64,000 bases of DNA from Eximiradius sp. (GTDB taxonomy: Bacteria; Bacteroidota; Ignavibacteria; Kapaibacteriales; UBA2268), in the NCBI GenBank assembly GCA_937127445.1, contig CAKZLY010000014.1:67001-131000 (forward strand), read 5' to 3'. The notes under the pieces were generated by a model. It was given only the letters and a program-made list of their open reading frames with translations. It was not told the DNA's origin and did no database searches. Positions 45,431-53,693 of the stretch are shown here, in pieces. The translations under genes were made by a program, and so were the position numbers. Numbering within the stretch: position 1 is the first letter of the stretch; each line of letters starts with the position of its first letter.

Positions 45431-46245
45431 AAGATATCTTGCCACGAAAATCATTAGGTCAGAACTTCCTGAAAAACAAGACCGTTGCTTCGAGGATTGT
45501 CTCGTTGCTTGGAGATATCTCGGGAAAACACGTTCTCGAAATTGGTCCCGGAATGGGTGCCCTAACTGAATTTTTGGTCGAGCGGCAACCTTTGCTTGCT
45601 ATTGTTGAATTAGACGAACGTGCAATTGACTACCTGAAAAATAAATTCAACCACAAATTAAAAATCATCCATTCAGATATCTTGAACTTCGATATTAAAA
45701 GGCATTTTGAGCAAAATAACGAACCATTGCTGATAGTCGGTAATATACCGTATAATATTTCGACGGAAATTTTCTTTTTGCTATTTGAGAATGCTCAATA
45801 TATATCAAAAGCTGTTCTTACAGTGCAAAAAGAAGTGGCTGTACGCATTTGCAGCCGTCACGGAAGCAAACAATATGGAATAACTTCGGTTGCTGCTAAT
45901 TTGGTTTGTACCCCGAGCATTGCTTTCGATATTGCGGCGGGTTCGTTTTTCCCTGTTCCGAAAGTAACTTCGTCTGTTCTTGTACTTGATTTCTACGAAG
46001 AACAAAAATATTTAAGCGCCTTCAAAGATATCATGTCGCTTGTGAGAAGTGCTTTTTCGCAACGCCGCAAAATGCTTCGCAACTCGCTCGAAAACTATTT
46101 GAATGCTTGCAAAATCCCCCCAAAATTATTGGAAGAAGAATTGAAACAGAATAAGCTTGACTATTTTTCATCGCGAGCCGAGCAACTTTGCCTTGATGAT
46201 TTTATTAAACTATACGAAATTGTGAGCAATTTGAAAAATAAATAA
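45427..46245 (+). CDS. rsmA: 16S rRNA dimethyladenosine transferase RsmA (KsgA)
   Basis: A 272-residue rRNA adenine N6-dimethyltransferase acting on the two adjacent adenines in helix 45 of 16S rRNA during small-subunit maturation. The start KSLGQNFL, the SAM-binding LEIGPGMGALTEFL, and the catalytic NIPYNIS (the NxxY/F motif) are present, with the C-terminal SAFSQRRKMLRNSL. It overlaps the HIT gene by four bases and is followed at once by a small lipoprotein gene. Confidence 0.95.
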   Translation: MKDILPRKSLGQNFLKNKTVASRIVSLLGDISGKHVLEIGPGMGALTEFLVERQPLLAIVELDERAIDYLKNKFNHKLKIIHSDILNFDIKRHFEQNNEPLLIVGNIPYNISTEIFFLLFENAQYISKAVLTVQKEVAVRICSRHGSKQYGITSVAANLVCTPSIAFDIAAGSFFPVPKVTSSVLVLDFYEEQKYLSAFKDIMSLVRSAFSQRRKMLRNSLENYLNACKIPPKLLEEELKQNKLDYFSSRAEQLCLDDFIKLYEIVSNLKNK

Positions 46246-46257
46246 ATGGGTTTGGAT

Positions 46258-46704
46258 ATGAAAAAAGCCTTTATTATACTCGCACTCTTGCTGGCTTTTG
46301 GCTGTAAAAGTATTTACGAAAGAGCCCCGCAAATGCGTTCTTTTGGTTGTTCGTTGCCGATAAATGATTTTCTGGAAAAAATAAATGCTATCTCCCAACT
46401 CGAAGGCTTCTTTGTTGCTGAATTGGATACAAACAACAACAATTGTTTGCTTGTTTTACAAAAAAACATTACTATCAAGGGTTCTGCTAACGATCGCGAA
46501 ATAACAGCGGACCAAATACGTATTCGCTATTCAATGCTGGACGGAACAGTTTGGTACTCAACTGGTATTTTCAAATCCTACAAGGGCAAAGCAAACTACC
46601 TAACTCCTCCCGAGGCAGACCAGCAACGCCACATTAATTCTGTGAACCTAACGCTCGATAGAATATTTATGCAGTGCAATCCAGGAAAAAAATTAAGTAG
46701 ATAG
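46258..46704 (+). CDS. Small lipoprotein, function unknown
   Basis: About 148 residues with a lipoprotein signal (MKKAFIILALLLAFGC). The mature region (PQMRSFGCSLPINDFLEKINAISQ...) has no domain I recognise. I chose the ATG at 46258 for a standard signal peptide; an ATG at 46246, directly after the rsmA stop, would add four residues and is equally possible. It is probably the last gene of the HIT-rsmA unit; codon use looks like that of the neighbouring core genes, and the accessory island begins after it. Confidence 0.7.
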   Translation: MKKAFIILALLLAFGCKSIYERAPQMRSFGCSLPINDFLEKINAISQLEGFFVAELDTNNNNCLLVLQKNITIKGSANDREITADQIRIRYSMLDGTVWYSTGIFKSYKGKANYLTPPEADQQRHINSVNLTLDRIFMQCNPGKKLSR

Positions 46705-46773
46705 AAACTTGCAAAAGTTATATATAATGGTAACCTGTATGAATGCATTTAATAATATTAAGGGGAACAGATT

Positions 46774-47195
46774 TTGACAATCAATAATATAGAACTGAGA
46801 GATGAGCACATCTATCCTGACGAAATTGTGCTTAGAAGAGTTCTTGGTCAATCATATGAAGCTTATCTGGATTTACTCAATCTCTTTCAAAATTACGAGA
46901 TGAATTGTCAATGGCGATATTACAACGATGGTAAAGCATGGTTATGCAAAGTTCAAAAAAAGAAGAAAACAATTGCATGGATGTCCGCATGGAGTGGCTG
47001 CTTCAAGCAACTATTTATTTCCCTTTAAAGGCATTAGAAGCAGTTTTGGCACTTGATATTTCTGAAGAAATGAAAGAAAAAATCATAAATACTAAAAATG
47101 TTGGGAAATCAAAGCCGTGTATATTTGAAATACGTTCAAAAGAGGTAATCGTTGATTTTGAAAAAGTTATGAATTTAAAGATTGTTAGTAAATAA
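46774..47195 (+). pseudogene. DUF3788-like gene broken by a frameshift
   Basis: The first frame (TTG at 46774 with AGGGG at 46761-46765) encodes DEHIYPDEIVLRRVLGQSYEAYLDLL...WRYYNDGKAWLCKV...TIAWMSAWSGCFK and then stops. The -1/+2 frame continues the same protein as ATIYFPLKALEAVLALDISEEMKEKI...IVDFEKVMNLKI. Adding one base near 47010 (aagca to aaggca) would join them as a ~140-residue DUF3788 protein. Members are small soluble proteins of unknown function common in mobile and cassette DNA. It could be a true pseudogene or a sequence error. Confidence 0.75.
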
Positions 47196-47528
47196 TATTC
47201 TGAAGAATAAAGAGGCAACTGGACAACATTCAAAGAATACAAGCGAAATAAGAAGAAGAAAAACAAAAACAAAAACAACAACTTTTTGACTTGACAGCCA
47301 AAAGACTATCTCTTACTAGACAACACCAATCCATAAAGCTAAAAACGACTTGATGCAATTTATAAATATTAATAATATTTTTGCGAATTTCTGAATTTAA
47401 CTTAATTTTACAATGCGGTTTTGCAACGAAATAGAATAATAGAAAAAACAGCAAGCCAAGGAACGTTATGTGCCACATATTGGAAAAGAAACTTGGATGT
47501 AAAAAATGAATAAAAGTTAGTAAAAATT
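47196..47528. other. Intergenic stretch without a recognised gene
   Basis: 333 bases between the DUF3788 pseudogene and the SGNH gene. It holds an A-rich low-complexity run with repeated AAACA units (about 47260-47282). The only ordered signal is GTTATGT at 47465-47471, which resembles a weak integron R' core but lacks a convincing partner arm. Confidence 0.4.
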
Positions 47529-48212
47529 ATGATTACTCTATTAACAATAATTACTTCTTTTGCAATTATATTTTTTGGAATTATAAAACTTGGACAATAT
47601 GATAATCCAAGATTGTTCGGTTTTTTCATTAAGAGATATTCGAAACAAGATAAAATAAATTTTCCAGAACCTGGTTCTATAGTATTTACTGGAAGTTCTG
47701 TGATAAAATTCTGGAAAACAATAGAAAAGGATTTGTTCCCTTTTTATGTATTAAATAGAGGTTTAGCAGGAGCAAAAATAAACGAGATTGTTTATTGGGT
47801 GGATGAATTGGTGATTAAATATAAACCCAAAGCTGTCGTTCTTTATGCTGGTTCAAACGATATTCAAGGGAACAAACCCAGAACTTCTACGCAAGTACTA
47901 CAAGGATTTATAGAATTTTCAAATAAAATTCATAAAAGCATCCCTGGTTTGCCAGTGATTTTTTTACCTATAATTCCAAGCCCTGCAAAAACAAGATGGA
48001 AAAATTGGAGTGAAATACAAAAAGCAAATTCATTGATTAAAGAGTATTGTGAAACCAATGATTTTCTAATATATATTGACAACACTATTGAGTTTGTTGA
48101 TTCTAATGGTATTCCCAAAGAATCATTATTTAAAAAAGATAAGATACATTTAAATGATAATGGTTATAAAGTTTGGTCACATAGTTTGAGACCTTTCTTA
48201 AAAAAATTATAA
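47529..48212 (+). CDS. SGNH/GDSL hydrolase
   Basis: A 227-residue lipase/esterase of the SGNH superfamily with an N-terminal hydrophobic helix (membrane anchor or uncleaved signal). Block I is FTGSSVI (nucleophile likely Ser57, with Ser in place of the usual Asp), block II NRGLAG, block III YAGSND (Gly108, Asn110) and block V DKIHLND (Asp204, His207). Substrate unknown. The gene is more AT-rich than its left-hand neighbours and ends 10 bases before an attC-like site, as in an integron gene cassette. Confidence 0.85.
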   Translation: MITLLTIITSFAIIFFGIIKLGQYDNPRLFGFFIKRYSKQDKINFPEPGSIVFTGSSVIKFWKTIEKDLFPFYVLNRGLAGAKINEIVYWVDELVIKYKPKAVVLYAGSNDIQGNKPRTSTQVLQGFIEFSNKIHKSIPGLPVIFLPIIPSPAKTRWKNWSEIQKANSLIKEYCETNDFLIYIDNTIEFVDSNGIPKESLFKKDKIHLNDNGYKVWSHSLRPFLKKL

Positions 48213-48222
48213 AAACAAGGTG

Positions 48223-48360
48223 GCGCAATAGCCGGTATAAAATATGGCAGAATTAGCAGTGATATCAAGCGTTTCAGCACGCTTGGTTCCTTCGTGAAAA
48301 TTGACTAAATAAATTTGAGTTACGCAGTATGCCTCATTTCATACCGACGGAACGTTAGGT
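48223..48360 (+). repeat. attC: attC-like integron recombination site (after SGNH gene)
   Basis: The right end is GTTAGGT (48354-48360), matching the R' core GTTRRRY. Two arms, 48231-48249 and 48330-48348, are imperfectly complementary over 19 bases, with CGGTAT and GGCA blocks preserved. The left R'' core is decayed (GCGCAAT instead of RYYYAAC). The length of about 138 bases and the position directly after a stop codon fit attC. Confidence 0.5.
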
Positions 48361-48387
48361 ACATTATTACGGAGCAAGTAGCAGGCA

Positions 48388-49428
48388 ATGAATAACATTC
48401 AAAAAGTTACAATATTTTATTTTTCCGGGACCGGAAATGCAAAACAAATTGCTTTATGGTTATCAGAATTTGCAGCAAAAAAGAAAATTGCTTGCAAAAT
48501 TTATGATATTGCAAAATGTGATATCAAAAATGTATCCGCATTGATTGATAATGCATTGATACTGATAATTTCTCCAATACACGGTTTTAATTTCCCCAAA
48601 AAAACACTAGACTTTATTCGTAATTTTCCAAAAGGAAACAATCGTGTTGTATTGATGAACACACGGGCTGGAATGAAAATTGGGAAATTTATAACTCCTG
48701 GATTGACAGGTGTTGCTTTTATACTTTCCTCTCTTATCATGAAAAGTAAAGGTTATAAAATTGTCGGACAGATTCCTTTTGATATGCCTTCCAATTGGCT
48801 TTCAATTCATCCTTCGTTAAATGAAAATACAGTAAAATACCTTCATAGAAAAAACTACAGCAGAGTAAAAAAACACTCTGATAAGATTTTCTCAGGTCAG
48901 TGTGATTTTCTTGCATACCGGGATTTGATTCAAGATATTTTAATTTCACCCATTGCATTGGCATATTACTGCATAGGCCGCTTTGCATTCGCCAAATCTT
49001 TTTATGCTTCGGCAGATTGTGATTTATGTGGTTCTTGCATAAAGCAATGCTCTGTAAAAGCAATTAAAATGGTTAATAATCATCCATTTTGGACTTTTAA
49101 ATGTGAAAGTTGTATGCATTGTATGAATAACTGCCACAAAAGAGCAATTGAAACAGCACACGGCTTAATTGTTATGGTAAGCATATTAAATTCTATTGGA
49201 TTTACTATATTATTACAAAGTGTTCTGCAACTTGAGATAAAATCTTCATTTATTAGACTGACAGTATGGTCTGTTATATTTATAGCACTTTTGTGGATTA
49301 TGTATTACTTACAGCATTTATTGATGAAATATAGGATTATGTCAAAATTAATATCCTTAACATCATTAACACATTATAAATTTTGGGGACGTTACAATTC
49401 AATACAAGATAAAGAATGGAAAGAATAA
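48388..49428 (+). CDS. EFR1-family ferredoxin (flavodoxin-like plus two 4Fe-4S clusters)
   Basis: A 346-residue protein. The N-terminal flavodoxin-like part has the FMN phosphate loop FYFSGTGNAKQIA and PIHGFNFPKKTLDFI. At residues ~210-260 two ferredoxin clusters follow: CDLCGSCIKQC and CESCMHCMNNC. Two hydrophobic helices near the C-terminus suggest membrane attachment. This is the plan of the EFR1 family, of unknown electron partner. It ends 7 bases before an attC-like site, and no terminator is seen, consistent with a cassette gene. Confidence 0.85.
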   Translation: MNNIQKVTIFYFSGTGNAKQIALWLSEFAAKKKIACKIYDIAKCDIKNVSALIDNALILIISPIHGFNFPKKTLDFIRNFPKGNNRVVLMNTRAGMKIGKFITPGLTGVAFILSSLIMKSKGYKIVGQIPFDMPSNWLSIHPSLNENTVKYLHRKNYSRVKKHSDKIFSGQCDFLAYRDLIQDILISPIALAYYCIGRFAFAKSFYASADCDLCGSCIKQCSVKAIKMVNNHPFWTFKCESCMHCMNNCHKRAIETAHGLIVMVSILNSIGFTILLQSVLQLEIKSSFIRLTVWSVIFIALLWIMYYLQHLLMKYRIMSKLISLTSLTHYKFWGRYNSIQDKEWKE

Positions 49429-49435
49429 ATACAAC

Positions 49436-49567
49436 ACCCAACAGCATGTATTTGGCAATAGCAGGTGAAGGGATAAATCGAAGGTCTGTGCTTTTTAGAA
49501 ACTTTGTGCTTAACGGGCAGGTAAGTGCTTCTAAGCCGCTACTGCACATACACGCAAAACGTTAGGC
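49436..49567 (+). repeat. attC: attC-like integron recombination site (after EFR1 gene)
   Basis: Starts with ACCCAAC (49436-49442), matching RYYYAAC, and ends with GTTAGGC (49561-49567), matching GTTRRRY. Inside, GCATGTATTTGGCAATAGC on the left and the complement of the right arm (GCGTGTATGTGCAGTAGC) form a long imperfect inverted repeat. The 132-base length is in the known attC range. Confidence 0.65.
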
Positions 49568-49634
49568 GAAATTTTACTTGAAAGTAGTTATGTGTGGCAT
49601 ATTGAATACTTAGTATGATTTGGAGGATAAACAC

Positions 49635-50102
49635 ATGAAATTGAGAAAAGCAGTATTGTCAGATATAAATGTAGTAACAGAACTATGGAAAGATATGATG
49701 CTTCTACATCAAAACTATGACAGATATTTTAGCCTGGGAGAAAAAGCAGAACAGGCATATCAGAATTATGCTAAAGAGAACATTCAAAGCGGAAGCAAAT
49801 TTTTCAAGGTATGTCTTGATGAAAATAATGAAATAGTTGGATATGTTTTGGCAGACATTATAGAGTATCCACCAATATATCCGATTAAGAGATTTGTTGA
49901 AATTATTGAAATGGTTGTCCGAAAGGATCAAAGAAGAAATGGAATTGGAGAGACCATGCTTAAGGATGTAATCGATTGGGCTAAAGAAAATGGTATTACA
50001 AGAGTGGAATGCAAAGTAGCAATAGAAAATCAGATTTCACAAGGATTCTGGAAGAAAAATGGATTTAGAGGTTATTCTGAAAGTCTGGTATTGGAAATCT
50101 AA
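49635..50102 (+). CDS. GNAT-family N-acetyltransferase
   Basis: A 155-residue acetyl-CoA-dependent acetyltransferase. Motif A is VVRKDQRRNGIGETML (the R/Q-x-x-G-x-G/A acetyl-CoA loop), preceded by the IVGYVLADI strand, and the end is FWKKNGFRGYSES (typical F-x-K-x-G-F). Start chosen at the ATG 49635 with GGAGG at 49622-49626. Substrate unknown (an antibiotic, polyamine or protein N-terminus are possible). It is the third same-direction gene of the cassette-like cluster. Confidence 0.9.
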   Translation: MKLRKAVLSDINVVTELWKDMMLLHQNYDRYFSLGEKAEQAYQNYAKENIQSGSKFFKVCLDENNEIVGYVLADIIEYPPIYPIKRFVEIIEMVVRKDQRRNGIGETMLKDVIDWAKENGITRVECKVAIENQISQGFWKKNGFRGYSESLVLEI

Positions 50103-50146
50103 AAAAAGTAATCAAAACGACACATAGCTGCCTTCCGTTAGCGTCT

Positions 50147-50455
50147 TTGCTAAAAGACTACGAAACCAACAAAATAAGAGTATCATATGTTAACGACAGC
50201 ATTATTTATCGTTTTGACAATCTTTGTGATTATCAATATTTTGTTTATCTTGACAAAAAGATGTCGTTTAATATCGAAGAACTCAAAGAAAAGTTAATCA
50301 AAATTGATTCCGACCTATCAATAAAATATTTTAATCAAAGATGCAACTCCACATTCTTGAAGAGGGGCAATTGTTTTTATTTCGTTTTGGATACACAAAA
50401 TATAGTCTTTCATATTATTATTTATTATAGAACGATAATAATATACATAAAATAA
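50147..50455 (+). CDS. Short hypothetical protein, possibly truncated
   Basis: An open frame of 102 codons beginning at TTG. The middle (NDSIIYRFDNLCDYQYFVYLDKKMSFNIEELKEKLIKIDSDLS) looks like real protein, but the end is a run of Ile/Tyr and no Shine-Dalgarno fits the start, so it may be a fragment of a larger gene joined to the end of the island. A half-match to an attC core (GTTAGCG, about 50138-50144) just precedes it. Not recognised. Confidence 0.35.
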   Translation: MLKDYETNKIRVSYVNDSIIYRFDNLCDYQYFVYLDKKMSFNIEELKEKLIKIDSDLSIKYFNQRCNSTFLKRGNCFYFVLDTQNIVFHIIIYYRTIIIYIK

Positions 50456-50484
50456 TGGCTGCCTTATCTTTTGTAAGGCAGCCA
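50456..50484. terminator. Rho-independent terminator, probably bidirectional
   Basis: An 11-bp perfect stem (50456-50466 with 50474-50484, core GGCTGCCTTA/TAAGGCAGCC) with a 7-base loop lies between the convergent short ORF and the Spy-like gene. The minus-strand exit is T-rich. Confidence 0.85.
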
Positions 50485-50510
50485 ATCAGATTATTCAATC
50501 AAATTCCCAA

Positions 50511-51437
50511 TTATTTCGAATATATCATCTTGCCTTCTAACTTCCTGCCATCGTCGAGCGACACGATATAAAGATATGTCCCAGGCTTCAAATTTTTCAC
50601 TGTGCTTGCCGAAAAAGAAACTTCGTTCTTTCCCTTGCTCAATTTCCCATTATAAATTTCTGCGACGAATTCGCCATTAATATCATACAAATTTATGCGG
50701 GCGTTTTGCTCATTTTCGGAATTGATTGCAATTTTTGTCTGGTTGGAAAATGGATTTGGGTAGTTAGTAACAGTGTTCAAATTAGCATCGGGGCGAAGGC
50801 GTTCCGCTCTTTCAATAAAATTGCTACCGTCCCAGAGCATAAATCTTTCTATATCAAATCCTCTGTGCAGCCTCATTCTATCAGGCATAGGACCGAAGTC
50901 TGGATTTGGTGCATCAACATTAGGACGACGTGGTTCCTCATCGTTAAAATTCGGGCGCTCTGGCTGAATTTTATCCAATTTAGGCTCAATTTCCTGTAAA
51001 ATCCAGTTGTTGTTTTTGATGATTTTATCTACTTCGTCAAAAATTGCTTGCATTTTTTGGCGGTGTCGTTCCATTTCGGCACGGAACTTTTGGCGTTCTT
51101 CGTAGCTTGGTTTGCTGTCGCGGTTGGGACGAGGCTTTTCGGCGCGTTTTTTCATTGCTTCTTCGCGAAGTTCAGAGGCACGTTTGCGAAGTTCATTTAG
51201 CTTTTCGAGTTCAGTTTTGCTCAGACGGCTGTCGAGTTCTTTTTTGAGTTCTTCCAATTTAGGAAGCATTTCATTTTGGCAATATTCACGCATTTGCTTG
51301 CGTTGTTCTGGATTTGGGCAGTTTGCTCCTTTGCCCCGACCACCGCCGAAACCACCGCGTTGAGCAAGCAAATCCTCCATCGGAAAAATTGCTGCTAATA
51401 ATATTGTTGCCGCCATAATCAATGTTTTTGATTTCAT
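50511..51437 (-). CDS. Exported charged helical (Spy/CpxP-like) protein with T9SS sorting domain
   Basis: A 308-residue exported protein with a signal peptide ending near LLAQ, then a Gly-rich RGGFGGGRGKG, a ~110-residue highly charged helix-forming part (CPNPEQRKQMREYCQNEML, LEELKKELDSRLSKTELEKLNELRKR, YEERQKFRAEMERHRQKM) resembling LTXXQ/Spy-like periplasmic chaperones, a Pro/Asn-rich linker and a type A T9SS sorting domain (NYPNPFSNQTKIAI, INLYDINGEFV, GTYLYIVSLDDGRK). A GGAG lies 5-6 bases before the ATG. The pairing of a Spy-like helical core with a T9SS tail suggests an extracellular chaperone, coat or metal-responsive protein; function unknown. Confidence 0.8.
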   Translation of the reverse strand: MKSKTLIMAATILLAAIFPMEDLLAQRGGFGGGRGKGANCPNPEQRKQMREYCQNEMLPKLEELKKELDSRLSKTELEKLNELRKRASELREEAMKKRAEKPRPNRDSKPSYEERQKFRAEMERHRQKMQAIFDEVDKIIKNNNWILQEIEPKLDKIQPERPNFNDEEPRRPNVDAPNPDFGPMPDRMRLHRGFDIERFMLWDGSNFIERAERLRPDANLNTVTNYPNPFSNQTKIAINSENEQNARINLYDINGEFVAEIYNGKLSKGKNEVSFSASTVKNLKPGTYLYIVSLDDGRKLEGKMIYSK

Positions 51438-51546
51438 TTTTTCTCCATTCTATGTTTTTGAAACAAATTACATACATTTGACTATAAATTTTGCGAAAGG
51501 TTTAATCAAAAAATTACTTTATTAGTTCATCCTAATAATTCTTTAT

Positions 51547-51577
51547 TTTGCAATAACTTAAATTTGCTTTATTTTTG
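51547..51577 (+). promoter_or_regulatory. Bacteroidota-type promoter for the Fe-S oxidoreductase gene
   Basis: TTTG (51547-51550), then 19 bases, then TATTTTTG (51570-51577), which matches TTTG-N19-TAnnTTTG, the -33/-7 promoter of this phylum. It is about 37 bases before the chosen ATG. Confidence 0.5.
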
Positions 51578-51614
51578 TTTTTTGTGTTTTTGTTAAAAAA
51601 TAATTGTGAGAATT

Positions 51615-53615
51615 ATGGAATTTGGTTTAAAAAATTTAATCTTTATTCTAATCTTTTTAGCAGCATTCGGTTTTTTTACTAAAAATGTCGTTCGGCTCAT
51701 AAGCTACTTGAAGCTCGGACAACCCGAAAACAGAACAGACAACATTGCCAAACGCACATGGCTTGCTTTGAAAGTGGCAATTTTTCAAATTAAAATTTTG
51801 CGTGAAGCAAGTGGCGGAACAATTCACGCTTGGATATTCTGGGGATTTCTTATTCTGCTGTTCGCTGCATCCAATTCGGTTTTCACCGGCTTTGGAATTC
51901 ACCATTTCTACAATTTCCTTGGTCCAATTTATTCTGCAATAACTTTCTTTATCGATTTATTCTGTGTATTGATAATTATTGCTGTTGTGTGGGCTTTGTT
52001 GCGCCGATATGTGATGAAAGTGAAGCGTCTGCAAGTAGAAGGCGAGCAACTCGAAGCAGGCTTTATTTTGATGATGATTTTTGTTATCGTTAGCTCGCTC
52101 TTAATCGAAAATGCGACTGCAATACTTACAAGCACAGATGCAAGCAATGCGTTCCGTCCAATATCGGCGGCAATTGCGCCGCTGTTTTCGCCTCAATCGG
52201 CTTCGACAATTCACGAGATTGCCTTCTGGGTACACATTCTTTTCATCTTTGCTTTTATGAATTATCTGCCCTACTCGAAGCATCTTCACGTTCTGACTTC
52301 TGTCCCAAACGTATTTTTAGGTTCACTCACGCCTGTCAATAAACTTAAACCAATAAATTTTGAAGCCGAAGGTGTCGAAAAATTCGGCGTTGTCGATATT
52401 GAAGACCTTACATGGAAACAATTGCTCGATGGGTACACCTGCACTCATTGTGGGCGTTGCACAAGCGTTTGCCCTGCCAATACAACTGGCAAGAGATTAG
52501 ACCCACGCGAAATTATTATGCAAATTCGCCATCGCACGTTTGATGTTGCACCAATTATGCTGCGAAAACAAAAAGAAAGCGCTGAGATTTCGTCCGAAGA
52601 ACAAGCGATTTTGGACAAAAAATTTGTCGGCGAGTACGAAGATATCGAAGCATTATGGCAATGCACCACTTGCGGCGCCTGTATGCAAGAATGCCCTGTA
52701 ATGATTGAACACGTCCCGGCAATTATTGATATGCGTCGCTCGCTTGTGATGATGGAAGCCAATTTCCCGTCCCTTCTGCAAAATGCTTTCGGAAATTTAG
52801 AGACAAACGCAACGCCATGGGCTTTTTCGCAATCTGATAGAGCTCGCTGGGCGGAAGACCTTGGCATTCGCCAAGCGGCCGAACACCCCGAATTTGACGT
52901 CCTTTTCTGGGTTGGATGCGCCGGTAGCTACGACGACCGCGCTATTAAAATTTCCCGTGCTTTTGCCACTCTTATGCAAAAAGCAGGTGTAAACTTCGCA
53001 ATTTTGGGAACAGAAGAGCAGTGCACCGGTGATGTTGCTCGCCGCGCTGGCAACGAATATTTAGCCGATATGCTTGTCAAAGCTAATATTGATACTTTGA
53101 ACCGTTACAACGTCAAGAAAATCGTAACTATTTGCCCACATTGCTTCAATACCTTGAAAAACGAATATCCTGACTTTGGTGGCAAATACGAAGTTGTTCA
53201 CCATACCGAATTTCTGCTGAATTTGATTGACGAAGGTAAGTTGAAATTGAAACCAAATGGCAACGGCAAACAAATTGCTTATCACGATTCCTGCTATTTA
53301 GGTAGATACAACGAAATTTACGACAAACCACGAACATTGCTAAACAAAGCTGGATACGAAATTAACGAAGTCTCTCGCAGTGGCGACCGCGGTTTCTGCT
53401 GCGGTGCCGGCGGAGCCCAAATGTTTATGGAAGAAACTGAAGGCAAGCGTGTAAACATCGAACGCACCGAAGAATTATTGGCGACTGGTTGCTCGCAAAT
53501 TGCTGTAAACTGCCCATTCTGCACAACAATGATTACCGACGGAACGAAAGCTAAAGAAGCAGAAAACGTTGCCGTTCGCGATATTGCAGAAATTTTGCTT
53601 GATTGCGTTGAATAA
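51615..53615 (+). CDS. Membrane-bound heterodisulfide-reductase-like Fe-S oxidoreductase (EtfAB:quinone oxidoreductase type)
   Basis: A 666-residue protein with an N-terminal NarI-like membrane part (about six helices, residues 1-230, with His residues in HAWIFWGF and HEIAFWVHIL that could bind haem), two ferredoxin clusters (CTHCGRCTSVCP and CTTCGACMQECP) and two CCG domains (FWVGCAGSYD with TICPHCFNTLKNEYP, and HDSCYLGRYNEIYD with GFCCGAGGAQMF). This order is that of the EMO-type oxidoreductase, which passes electrons from electron-transferring flavoprotein to menaquinone in beta-oxidation. No etfA/etfB or acyl-CoA dehydrogenase is present here. Start ATG 51615 preferred over a GTG three codons upstream. 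Confidence 0.85.
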   Translation: MEFGLKNLIFILIFLAAFGFFTKNVVRLISYLKLGQPENRTDNIAKRTWLALKVAIFQIKILREASGGTIHAWIFWGFLILLFAASNSVFTGFGIHHFYNFLGPIYSAITFFIDLFCVLIIIAVVWALLRRYVMKVKRLQVEGEQLEAGFILMMIFVIVSSLLIENATAILTSTDASNAFRPISAAIAPLFSPQSASTIHEIAFWVHILFIFAFMNYLPYSKHLHVLTSVPNVFLGSLTPVNKLKPINFEAEGVEKFGVVDIEDLTWKQLLDGYTCTHCGRCTSVCPANTTGKRLDPREIIMQIRHRTFDVAPIMLRKQKESAEISSEEQAILDKKFVGEYEDIEALWQCTTCGACMQECPVMIEHVPAIIDMRRSLVMMEANFPSLLQNAFGNLETNATPWAFSQSDRARWAEDLGIRQAAEHPEFDVLFWVGCAGSYDDRAIKISRAFATLMQKAGVNFAILGTEEQCTGDVARRAGNEYLADMLVKANIDTLNRYNVKKIVTICPHCFNTLKNEYPDFGGKYEVVHHTEFLLNLIDEGKLKLKPNGNGKQIAYHDSCYLGRYNEIYDKPRTLLNKAGYEINEVSRSGDRGFCCGAGGAQMFMEETEGKRVNIERTEELLATGCSQIAVNCPFCTTMITDGTKAKEAENVAVRDIAEILLDCVE

Positions 53616-53638
53616 TTCTTTCGACACTTTTATACAGC

Positions 53639-53671
53639 AAAAGGCTGGCACTAATGCCAGCCTTTGTTTTA
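53639..53671 (+). terminator. Rho-independent terminator after the Fe-S oxidoreductase gene
   Basis: AAAGGCTGGCA (53640-53650) pairs with TGCCAGCCTTT (53655-53665) over 11 perfect bases with a CTAA loop, followed by GTTTTATT. Between convergent genes, so also useful to the metallophosphoesterase on the other strand. Confidence 0.9.
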
Positions 53672-53693
53672 TTAAATAAGTTAATTCTTGAAA

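Noticed and set aside
47260-47282. AAACA-type short tandem repeat as a CRISPR or phase-variable tract
   Set aside because: Simple low-complexity run outside any gene; no spacers, no regular repeat longer than six bases.
47465-47471. GTTATGT as a third attC core before the SGNH gene
   Set aside because: Does not fit GTTRRRY and I could find no complementary left arm in the preceding 270 bases.
50138-50144. GTTAGCG after the GNAT gene as an attC end
   Set aside because: Fits the core only in part and the space after the GNAT stop (about 35 bases) is too short for a full site.
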